A stretch of DNA of 8,095 nt, from NCBI GenBank assembly GCA_023390215.1, contig JAEWDG010000053.1, positions 1 through 8,095 on the forward strand. Reading direction: 5' to 3'. The position numbers were made by a program, and so were the translations under genes. Shown one piece after another: positions 1 to 6,365 of this stretch (within the stretch, counting starts at the first letter, position 1; each line of letters opens with the position of its first letter). The notes below the pieces were generated by a model. The model saw only the letters and a program-made list of their open reading frames with translations. It was not told the origin of the DNA and searched no databases. Source of the stretch: Bacteroidota bacterium. GTDB lineage: Bacteria > Bacteroidota > Bacteroidia > Chitinophagales > Chitinophagaceae.

Positions 1-63
1 CATGCGTATATAGCTTTTGTCGCGTTCAGTTAGTTGTTCTTTTTCAAATTCTTCAAGTGCCAT
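1..63 (-). CDS. Start of an unidentified leftward gene (N-terminal 21 codons only)
   Basis: Reading leftward from an ATG at 63-61, 21 open codons give MALEEFEKEQLTERDKSYIRM before the window ends, so the rest of the gene is missing. The segment is highly charged and looks like a short cytoplasmic N-terminus. It resembles what I recall of small conserved Bacteroidota membrane proteins that begin with an 'EFEKEQLTE' stretch, but with 21 residues this is only an impression and I assign no function. It lies 36 bp downstream of the TonB-family gene on the same strand with no hairpin between, so the two are probably cotranscribed. The bases before the ATG (AACGGGAT) hold at most a weak ribosome-binding site. 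Confidence 0.6.
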   Translation of the reverse strand, partial: MALEEFEKEQLTERDKSYIRM

Positions 64-99
64 ATCCCGTTTTGAGAATTGCAATTTACAAGTTTAAGC

Positions 100-918
100 T
101 CATTCAGGGTCAACATGGAACAGCACCGGCACCTGAAAATAACAGGCTACGTTTTTACCATTTGTTTTGCCGGGTATCCAATCAGGCATTTTATTAATGA
201 CCCTCTTAACCTCGCGGTCGAACACCGTTTCGTTGCCATTTGTGGTTACCGAGAGCAATTTTCCGTCAGCGTTGATAACAAATTGAGCTACGATATGAAC
301 ATCCTTTCCTGGTTCAAGGACTTCGGGAATACGAAGGTTTCGTTGCAGATAACGGATCAGCGCTTTATTTCCTCCAGGGAAACTGGGCATCACTTCCGGA
401 TTCATGACAGGACCTTCTGTAGTATCGATTTTTTCGATGGTCTTTGAAATACTCAAGGGTTGCGGCCTTCCAACGTCATTACCGCCTGACGACGCAGCGG
501 GATCTTTCGATGGTTGCAGTTGGGGACCCGTTATTGCTGGTGGATCAGTTTTGATCCTGGGCGCATCCTCCGTAAAATCAAGGTACTTACTGTTTATATC
601 ATTACTAACTGCCTTTGAAGCAGGAACGACTGATTTTGGAGCTGATGGTTTTGGTAAATCCGGTTTGGGTGCCTCATTCATTATTCGAGCTAAAGTGGGG
701 TCAGTGTTTACAACATACCAGGACGGAGATAATGGTGCTGTTTCTCTTACAAAATTGATCAATCCGAACAAGAGAGTGAATATCGTAACAATAAGAATTA
801 CAGCGATCAATAATCTGCGATGATAATATTTACGGAGCGGATATGCGCCATAAGATTTATTTCTGCCTTCGAATAGAATATCAAGTACTCCGGCAGATAA
901 TATTTGTTCTGCGTTCAT
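100..918 (-). CDS. TonB-family energy transducer
   Basis: This is a 272-residue TonB-type protein. TonB proteins use the inner-membrane proton-motive force, through ExbB/ExbD, to drive outer-membrane transporters. Residues 1-32 hold the Bacteroidota-type cytoplasmic start (VLDILFEGRNKSYGAYPLRK), which fixes the start codon. One membrane helix follows at about 36-57 (LLIAVILIVTIFTLLFGLIN), then a Pro/Lys/Ser-rich periplasmic linker at about 80-160. The C-terminal TonB domain at about 178-268 has PSFPGGNKALIRYL at its beginning and the usual VQFVI-like strand (AQFVINADGKL) and YFQVPVLF end. No ExbB or ExbD gene is visible, so it probably uses a partner complex encoded elsewhere. No TAnnTTTG element is seen on this strand in the 90 bp upstream, so its promoter is unresolved. 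Whether it serves iron, vitamin or glycan uptake cannot be told from sequence. Confidence 0.93.
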   Translation of the reverse strand: MNAEQILSAGVLDILFEGRNKSYGAYPLRKYYHRRLLIAVILIVTIFTLLFGLINFVRETAPLSPSWYVVNTDPTLARIMNEAPKPDLPKPSAPKSVVPASKAVSNDINSKYLDFTEDAPRIKTDPPAITGPQLQPSKDPAASSGGNDVGRPQPLSISKTIEKIDTTEGPVMNPEVMPSFPGGNKALIRYLQRNLRIPEVLEPGKDVHIVAQFVINADGKLLSVTTNGNETVFDREVKRVINKMPDWIPGKTNGKNVACYFQVPVLFHVDPE

Positions 919-996
919 GGTGAATAGGTTTGGGATGAATAATTAAGGCGCGCCTCTTTTAGATGCGGGGCTGTATACATTCCATAAACGGGTGCT

Positions 997-1004
997 TATC
1001 TTTG
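997..1004 (+). promoter_or_regulatory. Bacteroidota-type -7 promoter element (TATCTTTG)
   Basis: TATCTTTG matches the TAnnTTTG -7 consensus of the Bacteroidota housekeeping sigma factor. It ends four bases before the ATG at 1009. Since transcription in this group starts a few bases after this element, the predicted mRNA 5' end falls at or next to the start codon, leaving no room for a ribosome-binding site. I see no convincing TTG-type -33 element. The ten bases TTATCTTTGC recur exactly, at the same distance, before rlmN. Confidence 0.72.
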
Positions 1005-1008
1005 CGCG

Positions 1009-1485
1009 ATGAAAATTTTGATGGTTTGTCTTGGAAACATCTGCAGAAGCCCGCTGGCCGAAGGGGTGCTAAGATCTAAGACCGAAAAACTCGGATTGAA
1101 CTGGAAAATCGACAGCGCGGGAACCAACGGTTTTCATGTTGGAGAAGCGCCTCATCATCTAAGTCAGAAAGTTGCCAAATTACATGGTATTGATATCAGT
1201 TGCCAGGTAGCCCGCCGGTTTGTAAAAAATGATATTGGGAATTATGATATTATTTATGCAATGGCGGCCGATGTGATCGATGATATAAAAAAGATCGCGG
1301 GAGAAGCATATGATCCCAAAAAAATAAAATTATACATGGAAGAGTTATACCCTGGTCAACATTTGGATGTTCCTGATCCCTGGTATGGCACTGAGCCAGG
1401 TTATCACGAAGTGTTTGATATGATCAACGAAACTTCTGATGCTATTATCAGAAGGTATTCTTCCTCTTTAATAGCCCAGGATTAA
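1009..1485 (+). CDS. Low-molecular-weight protein tyrosine phosphatase
   Basis: This 158-residue protein has the usual length for the LMW-PTP family, cytosolic enzymes that hydrolyse phosphotyrosine through a cysteinyl-phosphate intermediate. The P-loop is at residues 7-14 (CLGNICRS, with nucleophile Cys7 and Arg13). The conserved SAGT is at 36-39, and the general-acid motif DPWY at 123-126 has Asp123 as proton donor. The start is secure, because the P-loop lies at its standard distance from this Met and no in-frame alternative is needed. The ATG is four bases after a TATCTTTG promoter core, so the message is probably leaderless. hisS starts one base after its stop, so both should be cotranscribed. 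Relatives dephosphorylate tyrosine kinases of capsule/exopolysaccharide export, but no such kinase is in view, so the substrate is unknown. An arsenate-reductase role, known for some family members, cannot be excluded. Confidence 0.94.
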   Translation: MKILMVCLGNICRSPLAEGVLRSKTEKLGLNWKIDSAGTNGFHVGEAPHHLSQKVAKLHGIDISCQVARRFVKNDIGNYDIIYAMAADVIDDIKKIAGEAYDPKKIKLYMEELYPGQHLDVPDPWYGTEPGYHEVFDMINETSDAIIRRYSSSLIAQD

Positions 1486-1486
1486 T

Positions 1487-2863
1487 ATGACGAAACCCAG
1501 CATTCCACAGGGTATGAGAGATTTCCCTGCAGCTATGGTCAGGAAACGGGAATACATTTTTGATCATATCCGCACTGTATTTTCTCTGTATGGCTTTCAT
1601 CCGCTGGAAACACCGGCGATGGAAAATCTTGAAACGCTCATGGGAAAATATGGCGAAGAAGGCGACAAGCTTATCTTCAAAGTTTTAAATAACGGGCTTT
1701 CTGATCCAAAGAATATTGAAAAAGCCAAAGAAGGATTTGAGAAAGTTTTGGCAGGGAAAAACTCAACCGTCGTTACGGAACGTGCATTAAAATATGATCT
1801 TACCATCCCGTTTGCGAGGTACATTGCCATGAACCATGCACAACTAACGTTTCCGTTTAAACGCTACCAGATCCAGCAGGTATGGCGCGCCGACAGACCT
1901 CAGAAAGGACGTTATCGCGAATTCACGCAATGTGATGCGGATGTGGTGGGGAGCAGGTCTCTGAACAATGAAGTTGCACTGGCAGGCATTTACCATGATG
2001 TATTCTTAAGACTGGGGCTAACGGATTACAGGATCTCCATAAATAACCGGAAAATACTGGCGGCGCTCGCAGATCTGTGCGGTGGGCAGGAGAAGCTCAC
2101 GGACATTACCATCGCCATCGATAAACTTGATAAGACCGGTATTGAAAAAGTAAATATTGAATTAGCGGAACGCGGATTAAGCGGGGAACAAATCACCAGC
2201 ATCAATTCCTATCTGGCAATAAGTGGTTCAAATGAAGAATGTATCAGGAAAGCTGAAGATCTTCTTGGGTCAAACGAACTGGCGCGCCAGGGTTTGTCAG
2301 AGATCAGGTATGTGCTGGAGCGTAGCAAAGGCTATAACATCTATTTTGACCTGACGTTAGCGCGTGGGCTGAATTATTATACAGGAATTATATTCGAGGC
2401 CAAAGCGCCGAAGCAGGTAAAAATCGGAAGTATTGGTGGGGGCGGACGTTATGATGACCTTACGGGTCTGTTCGCAGTTCCCAATATTCCGGGCGTTGGA
2501 ATCAGTTTCGGGGTAGATCGTATATATGATGTGATGGAAGAATTGAATTTATTTCCCGAAGGCTTGTCTATGGGCACGCCTGTGATGTTCCTTAATCTGG
2601 GTAATGAGGAGGCTGACCGAAGCCTTGAGCTCATGGAAAAATTACGAAGCCGCGGAATCGGTTGCGATCTCTATCATGAAAATGCAAAATTTGACAAACA
2701 GTTCAAATATGCTGATAAATCAGTCGTGAGTTGGTGCGTTATCATAGGAACAAAAGAACTGGACGAAAATTCCGCCTCGGTTAAAGAGCTATCTACCGGC
2801 CATCAGGAAACAGTTAATCAGGCTGAACTAATTTCTTATCTTGAACAACGAATAAAAAAATAA
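1487..2863 (+). CDS. hisS: Histidine--tRNA ligase (histidyl-tRNA synthetase)
   Basis: This 458-residue class II aminoacyl-tRNA synthetase charges tRNA-His with histidine in the cytosol. The catalytic domain begins with PSIPQGMRDFP (4-14). Motif 2 lies around 127-153 (YQIQQVWRADRPQKGRYREF, then QCDAD). The histidine-specific loop is LARGLNYYTGIIFE at 291-304, followed by GSIGGGGRYDDL (314-325), and motif 3 is GVGISFGVDRIYDVM (336-350). The region from about 362 to 458 is the anticodon-binding domain. The stretch ERALKYDLTIPFARYIAMN (99-117) resembles the eukaryote-like HisRS branch rather than the E. coli form (which has a LRPEGT motif), as is usual in Bacteroidota. The common LARGLDYYTG motif has Asn for Asp here, which I believe also occurs in relatives. 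It starts one base after the phosphatase stop with no Shine-Dalgarno site, so translation is probably coupled. Confidence 0.97.
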   Translation: MTKPSIPQGMRDFPAAMVRKREYIFDHIRTVFSLYGFHPLETPAMENLETLMGKYGEEGDKLIFKVLNNGLSDPKNIEKAKEGFEKVLAGKNSTVVTERALKYDLTIPFARYIAMNHAQLTFPFKRYQIQQVWRADRPQKGRYREFTQCDADVVGSRSLNNEVALAGIYHDVFLRLGLTDYRISINNRKILAALADLCGGQEKLTDITIAIDKLDKTGIEKVNIELAERGLSGEQITSINSYLAISGSNEECIRKAEDLLGSNELARQGLSEIRYVLERSKGYNIYFDLTLARGLNYYTGIIFEAKAPKQVKIGSIGGGGRYDDLTGLFAVPNIPGVGISFGVDRIYDVMEELNLFPEGLSMGTPVMFLNLGNEEADRSLELMEKLRSRGIGCDLYHENAKFDKQFKYADKSVVSWCVIIGTKELDENSASVKELSTGHQETVNQAELISYLEQRIKK

Positions 2864-2864
2864 A

Positions 2865-4508
2865 ATGAACAACAGAACAACCCTATTGGTGTTTGCATCC
2901 CTATGTATGCTGTTTGGATTTTCCGCCTGTTCGAAAAAAACAAACAAGGAAGGAAGATATGTGCCGTCAAACGCAAGTTTTGTATTACATATCAATGGCG
3001 CTTCCCTCAGCGAAAAACTGCCCTGGTCTGAAGTGAAAAACAATGAAGGCTGGAAAAAACTGTATGCCGACAGTACGGTTCCTGCTGAAGTTAAAAAAAT
3101 AATGGATGATCCTGCGAACAGTGGTATTGATACAAAGAAGGACCTGATGATATTTATGGTAAAGGATTCGCTGGGCGAGTATGCAGGCATCGAAGGCTCA
3201 TTGCTGAACGAAAAAACTTTTTCTGATTTTATAAATGATGCCAGCAAAAACCAACTGGTAATTACTGATAAAAACGGGATTAAGACAGGAGAAACAACAA
3301 AGATGGCTTTAACCTGGAACAACGATCGTTTCGTTATCATCGCAGCTAACGGTTATAAATTCGGTGATCTGAACCCTGCAGGGAGGAACTACAGTTCGGA
3401 AAAAAATGATTACGCAAAGGTCTCAAAAGCAGTTTTCAATCTCGAAGAATCAAAAAGCCTCGGAGATGATGAGAAATTCAGTAAACTGATGTCAGACAAA
3501 GGGGATATCCATTTCTGGGTTAATAGTGAGGAGATCTATAAATCAGATGCCAATGCGGGCTTACAAATGGGACCGCTCAGCATGCTCAATTTTACCAAGA
3601 TTATTAAAGACGCGCGCACTACCGGAACCGTAAAATTTGAGAATGGAAAGATCGTTGCAGATCTGAAATCCTTTTCGAATAAGGACATGCAAAAATTAAT
3701 CGAGAAATACTGGAGTTCGAAAGGCGACGCCAATATGATTAAAAATATTCCGTCTGAAAACCTGGGTCTTTTAGTCGCCGTATCTTTTAACCCCGAATTC
3801 ATCAAGGAATATATGAAACTCCTGGGCGCCGAAGGATTAGCAAACATGGGAAGCAGCATGCTTGGTTTTACGCTGGACGATTTCATTAAAGCCACTAAAG
3901 GGGATTTTGCAGTTGCCATAAATAACTTAAAAATGGATTCTACGGGCAAGCCTGAAATAAATGTAATCGGAGCAATGTCAATAAATGACAAAACTTCATT
4001 TGAAAAACTTCTGGGCGCTGTTAATAAAACTGCTTTACAAATGAGCAAATATGATTCTGCAGCTAAGCCGCCGTTTTATTATAATAAAAGTGAAAAATAT
4101 TTTGCTATAGGTTCAAATCAGGGTTCAGTAGATGCTTTCCTTTCCGGAAACAAATCGAATACCTCGGCAATAAAAGATAAGTATATTGAAAATGGCTCTT
4201 TGTTCTATGTGAACATTCAATACCTGATGAACGGTTTTGCCGCAAAAGCGAAAGACAGTGCAGACCAGGCGATGCTTGCAGCATCACAACAGATCTGGGA
4301 TAATATGATCGCATATGGCCAGGGTGTACACTCCGGCGTAGGAGAAGCACATATCGAGATCAATATGATAGATAAAAACACCAACAGCCTCAAGCAGCTT
4401 AATACCTATTTCAATAAAGTTGCGCTGATTGAAGCAACCCGGAAAAAAGAAGCTTATTCTTTACAAGATTATCCGACGGACACGCTTTCCGTGAAGATGG
4501 AGAAATAA
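2865..4508 (+). CDS. DUF4836-like lipoprotein of unknown function
   Basis: This is a 547-residue exported protein. Its N-terminus has two Asn and an Arg, a hydrophobic stretch (TLLVFASLCMLFGF) and a lipobox-like FSAC ending at Cys22, followed by SKK, which indicates lipidation at Cys22. Phe at -3 is a slightly relaxed lipobox. After the signal, the text 'YVPSNASFVLHINGASLSEKLPW' (about 32-54), the repeated 'DLMIFMV...GIEGSL' pattern and the overall length fit my recollection of DUF4836, a Bacteroidota family of unknown function. No enzymatic motif is visible. It begins one base after the hisS stop, with A-rich DNA (aataaaaaaataaa) instead of a Shine-Dalgarno site, so it appears to be the third gene of the phosphatase-hisS transcript. 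A strong hairpin follows its stop. Family assignment is from memory of sequence style and should be tested by a profile search. Confidence 0.8.
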   Translation: MNNRTTLLVFASLCMLFGFSACSKKTNKEGRYVPSNASFVLHINGASLSEKLPWSEVKNNEGWKKLYADSTVPAEVKKIMDDPANSGIDTKKDLMIFMVKDSLGEYAGIEGSLLNEKTFSDFINDASKNQLVITDKNGIKTGETTKMALTWNNDRFVIIAANGYKFGDLNPAGRNYSSEKNDYAKVSKAVFNLEESKSLGDDEKFSKLMSDKGDIHFWVNSEEIYKSDANAGLQMGPLSMLNFTKIIKDARTTGTVKFENGKIVADLKSFSNKDMQKLIEKYWSSKGDANMIKNIPSENLGLLVAVSFNPEFIKEYMKLLGAEGLANMGSSMLGFTLDDFIKATKGDFAVAINNLKMDSTGKPEINVIGAMSINDKTSFEKLLGAVNKTALQMSKYDSAAKPPFYYNKSEKYFAIGSNQGSVDAFLSGNKSNTSAIKDKYIENGSLFYVNIQYLMNGFAAKAKDSADQAMLAASQQIWDNMIAYGQGVHSGVGEAHIEINMIDKNTNSLKQLNTYFNKVALIEATRKKEAYSLQDYPTDTLSVKMEK

Positions 4509-4515
4509 TATTAGA

Positions 4516-4535
4516 GGCCCCCGATCCTGGGGGCC
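4516..4535 (+). terminator. GC-rich hairpin after the lipoprotein gene, probable terminator or attenuator
   Basis: GGCCCCC (4516-4522), a six-base loop GATCCT, and GGGGGCC (4529-4535) form a perfect 7-bp stem. It starts 8 bases after the lipoprotein stop. The following bases AATTCTT are only moderately U-rich, so it lacks the run of U's of a standard intrinsic terminator. The next ATG comes at 4543, seven bases after the stem. It may end the upstream operon, reduce readthrough into the ABC genes, protect the upstream mRNA 3' end, or affect initiation at the downstream start. Confidence 0.7.
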
Positions 4536-4542
4536 AATTCTT

Positions 4543-5184
4543 ATGCTGATAGAATTAAAAAATATCTCACCCCGTTACCTTGAACAGGAAAAAATAGAGG
4601 GCTCGGAGGTCTGGGAACAAGGACTGGTGTTTACAAAACCAGACATCGTAGAGATCGTGGCCTCCAGTGGTAGAGGGAAATCTTCGCTTATAAATTTTAT
4701 CTATGGAACAAAGTCGGATTTCAAGGGTTCGATAATGATAGATAATATAGCGGTTGAAAAACAATCTGCGGAATTTCTTACCTCATTAAGAACGAAAAAA
4801 CTTTCCGTTGTTTTTCAGGACCTGAGATTATTTGAAACGAGGACCTGTTTGGAAAACATACTTGTTAAAAGAGCCCTGGCGCCATTTGCTCAGGAAGATA
4901 CGATTATGCATATGGCGGATAGTCTTGGTGTGCGCAATAAATTGGGATCAACAGCCGGCAACTGCAGTTACGGGGAAAGGCAAAGAATAGCTATCATACG
5001 CGCACTTCAGCAACCATTTGATTTTATCCTTCTTGATGAACCTTTTAGTCATCTGGACGATCGCAATCGTGATCTCGCATTGAAACTCATACTTGAAGAA
5101 GCGTCAAAAAGAAAGGCAGGGATCATTCTGGCTGATCTTGAGACTAATAAAAACTTTCCTGCCACCAAAAGGATCAGGCTCTGA
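4543..5184 (+). CDS. ABC transporter ATP-binding protein with altered signature and switch region
   Basis: This 213-residue nucleotide-binding subunit would dimerise at the inner membrane and power the adjacent permease. The Walker A region reads ASSGRGKSS (40-48), with Lys46 kept but Ala in place of the usual first Gly. The Q-loop is VVFQDLRLF (Gln92). The signature is CSYGERQR (141-148) instead of LSGGQ. Walker B is FILLDEP (161-167) with catalytic Glu166, and the D-loop is SHLD (169-172). Where VTHD normally supplies the switch histidine there is ILAD (195-198), giving Ala197 in its place. Only 15 residues follow, so the C-terminus is short compared with LolD/FtsE-like relatives. The reading frame is intact and its TGA overlaps the permease ATG, which argues against a decayed gene. 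No Shine-Dalgarno site is present, and the start lies seven bases after a hairpin. The substrate is unknown. Confidence 0.9.
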   Translation: MLIELKNISPRYLEQEKIEGSEVWEQGLVFTKPDIVEIVASSGRGKSSLINFIYGTKSDFKGSIMIDNIAVEKQSAEFLTSLRTKKLSVVFQDLRLFETRTCLENILVKRALAPFAQEDTIMHMADSLGVRNKLGSTAGNCSYGERQRIAIIRALQQPFDFILLDEPFSHLDDRNRDLALKLILEEASKRKAGIILADLETNKNFPATKRIRL

Positions 5185-6365
5185 TGGCTACATTCAAAGA
5201 TATTGCTCATTTTATTGACACTAAATCGAACAAGGGCAGCCGTTTGTTTGGTTATCTCGGGCTAACGATCGGTTCCCTGCTACTGTTCAGTTGTTTACAA
5301 TTCTATCTGGACATCGACCAATTACTGAAGGAAAAAAATCCCCGTAAAGATGGTTACGATTATATATCAGTAACGAAAGAGATCACGAACGAAAATATGG
5401 GAAAGGATAACCGCTTCAGTGCTCAGGACCTGGCAGCGATCAAATCAGCACCCGGCGTAAACGATGCCGCAGCTCTGATCAGTAATCAGTTTCGTACAAA
5501 AGTGAGTGCCGGTAATGTGATACCTTTTTCGACGGATATATTTATAGAAGCGATAAACAACGATTTTCTTGATACGCTTCCTGCGGAGTTCAGATGGGAA
5601 CCGGGCCAACCTGATGTTCCCCTGATCCTGTCGGCGGATTTCCTTGAGATGTATAACATTTTTGCACCTGCGCAGGATCTGCCACAGATCTCGGGAGAAA
5701 GCGCAGGAAGTTTAATGGTTCAGTTGGAATGTTTCGGACCTCTAGGGTTACAGGGTTTCAGGGCACATATCGTTGGGCTTTCAGACCGTATAAATTCAGT
5801 GCTTGTACCGGAAAATTTCCTGACCTGGGCAAACCGAAAGTTTGGAAACGCGGAGAATGCACCTTTCTCCAGAATCTATATAAAAACAACGGATGCAAAC
5901 TCACCGGAACTTCTGAAATATATCGATGATCATCATCTTCATGTAAATAAGGACAGAACAAAATTCGGAAGGATAAAACAGATACTGCAGGGAATCATCG
6001 CCGGGTTGGGAGGATTTGCAATACTGGTGATCACACTGGCTATACTTTTGTTCAGCTTTTATCTTCAGTTACTGATCTCGCGAAGCAAAGAAAACTTACA
6101 ATTACTGATCACACTGGGATATTCACCACGATGGCTTGGGAAACAGGTAAGCCGGCGCTGGATACCTGGATATGCTCTTATCGTATTTCTCGCCCTGGCC
6201 GGAACGTTTTTACTGCACATCATATTCAGAAATTCACTGGCAGACGGAAAAGAAAAAATAAATCTCTTTATCAGCGTTTATACGATCGCGTTAGGGGTAC
6301 TGGTGTTCTTCATTTGTGTAATTATGAATAACTGGTTGCTTCGCAAAGAGCTGCGCAATCTATAG
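5184..6365 (+). CDS. FtsX/MacB-type ABC transporter permease
   Basis: This is a 393-residue membrane subunit. One membrane helix lies near the N-terminus (about 22-41, FGYLGLTIGSLLLFSCLQF). It is followed by a large periplasmic domain (about 42-268) and three C-terminal helices (about 272-298, 327-348 and 360-384). This 1+3 topology, and the cytoplasmic loop LLITLGYSPRWLGKQ after helix 2, are typical of the FtsX-like permease family (LolC/E, MacB, FtsX). These act by mechanotransmission rather than substrate channelling. The gene overlaps the ATPase by one base (TGATG), indicating translational coupling and a fixed pairing. The periplasmic domain may bind a partner or substrate, but none can be named. 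FtsX itself is less likely because the periplasmic domain is much larger than in FtsX. Its TAG stop overlaps the stop codon of the convergent thiolase gene. Confidence 0.88.
   Translation: MATFKDIAHFIDTKSNKGSRLFGYLGLTIGSLLLFSCLQFYLDIDQLLKEKNPRKDGYDYISVTKEITNENMGKDNRFSAQDLAAIKSAPGVNDAAALISNQFRTKVSAGNVIPFSTDIFIEAINNDFLDTLPAEFRWEPGQPDVPLILSADFLEMYNIFAPAQDLPQISGESAGSLMVQLECFGPLGLQGFRAHIVGLSDRINSVLVPENFLTWANRKFGNAENAPFSRIYIKTTDANSPELLKYIDDHHLHVNKDRTKFGRIKQILQGIIAGLGGFAILVITLAILLFSFYLQLLISRSKENLQLLITLGYSPRWLGKQVSRRWIPGYALIVFLALAGTFLLHIIFRNSLADGKEKINLFISVYTIALGVLVFFICVIMNNWLLRKELRNL

Noticed and set aside
79..823. Rightward open frames at 79-447 and 404-823
   Set aside because: They lie antisense to the TonB-family gene, whose motifs, membrane helix and C-terminal domain are clear. 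They have no recognisable domains.
2828..4048. Leftward open frames of 170 codons each at 3340-2828 and 4048-3536
   Set aside because: They are antisense to the lipoprotein gene and low in complexity (Ser/Phe/Leu-rich), as expected for the complement of a Lys/Asn/Glu-rich gene.
4543..5184. ABC ATPase as a pseudogene
   Set aside because: Several motifs are altered and the C-terminus is short, but the frame is unbroken, Walker A Lys and Walker B Glu are kept, and the stop is coupled to the permease start.
5926..5935. Palindrome GATGATCATC inside the permease gene
   Set aside because: It falls in coding sequence for an Asp/His-rich stretch (DDHHLH). Codon choice explains it.
5729..6331. Short frames at 5729-5929 (+), 5961-5758 (-) and 6131-6331 (+)
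   Set aside because: They are out-of-frame or antisense shadows of the permease gene, without start signals or recognisable content.
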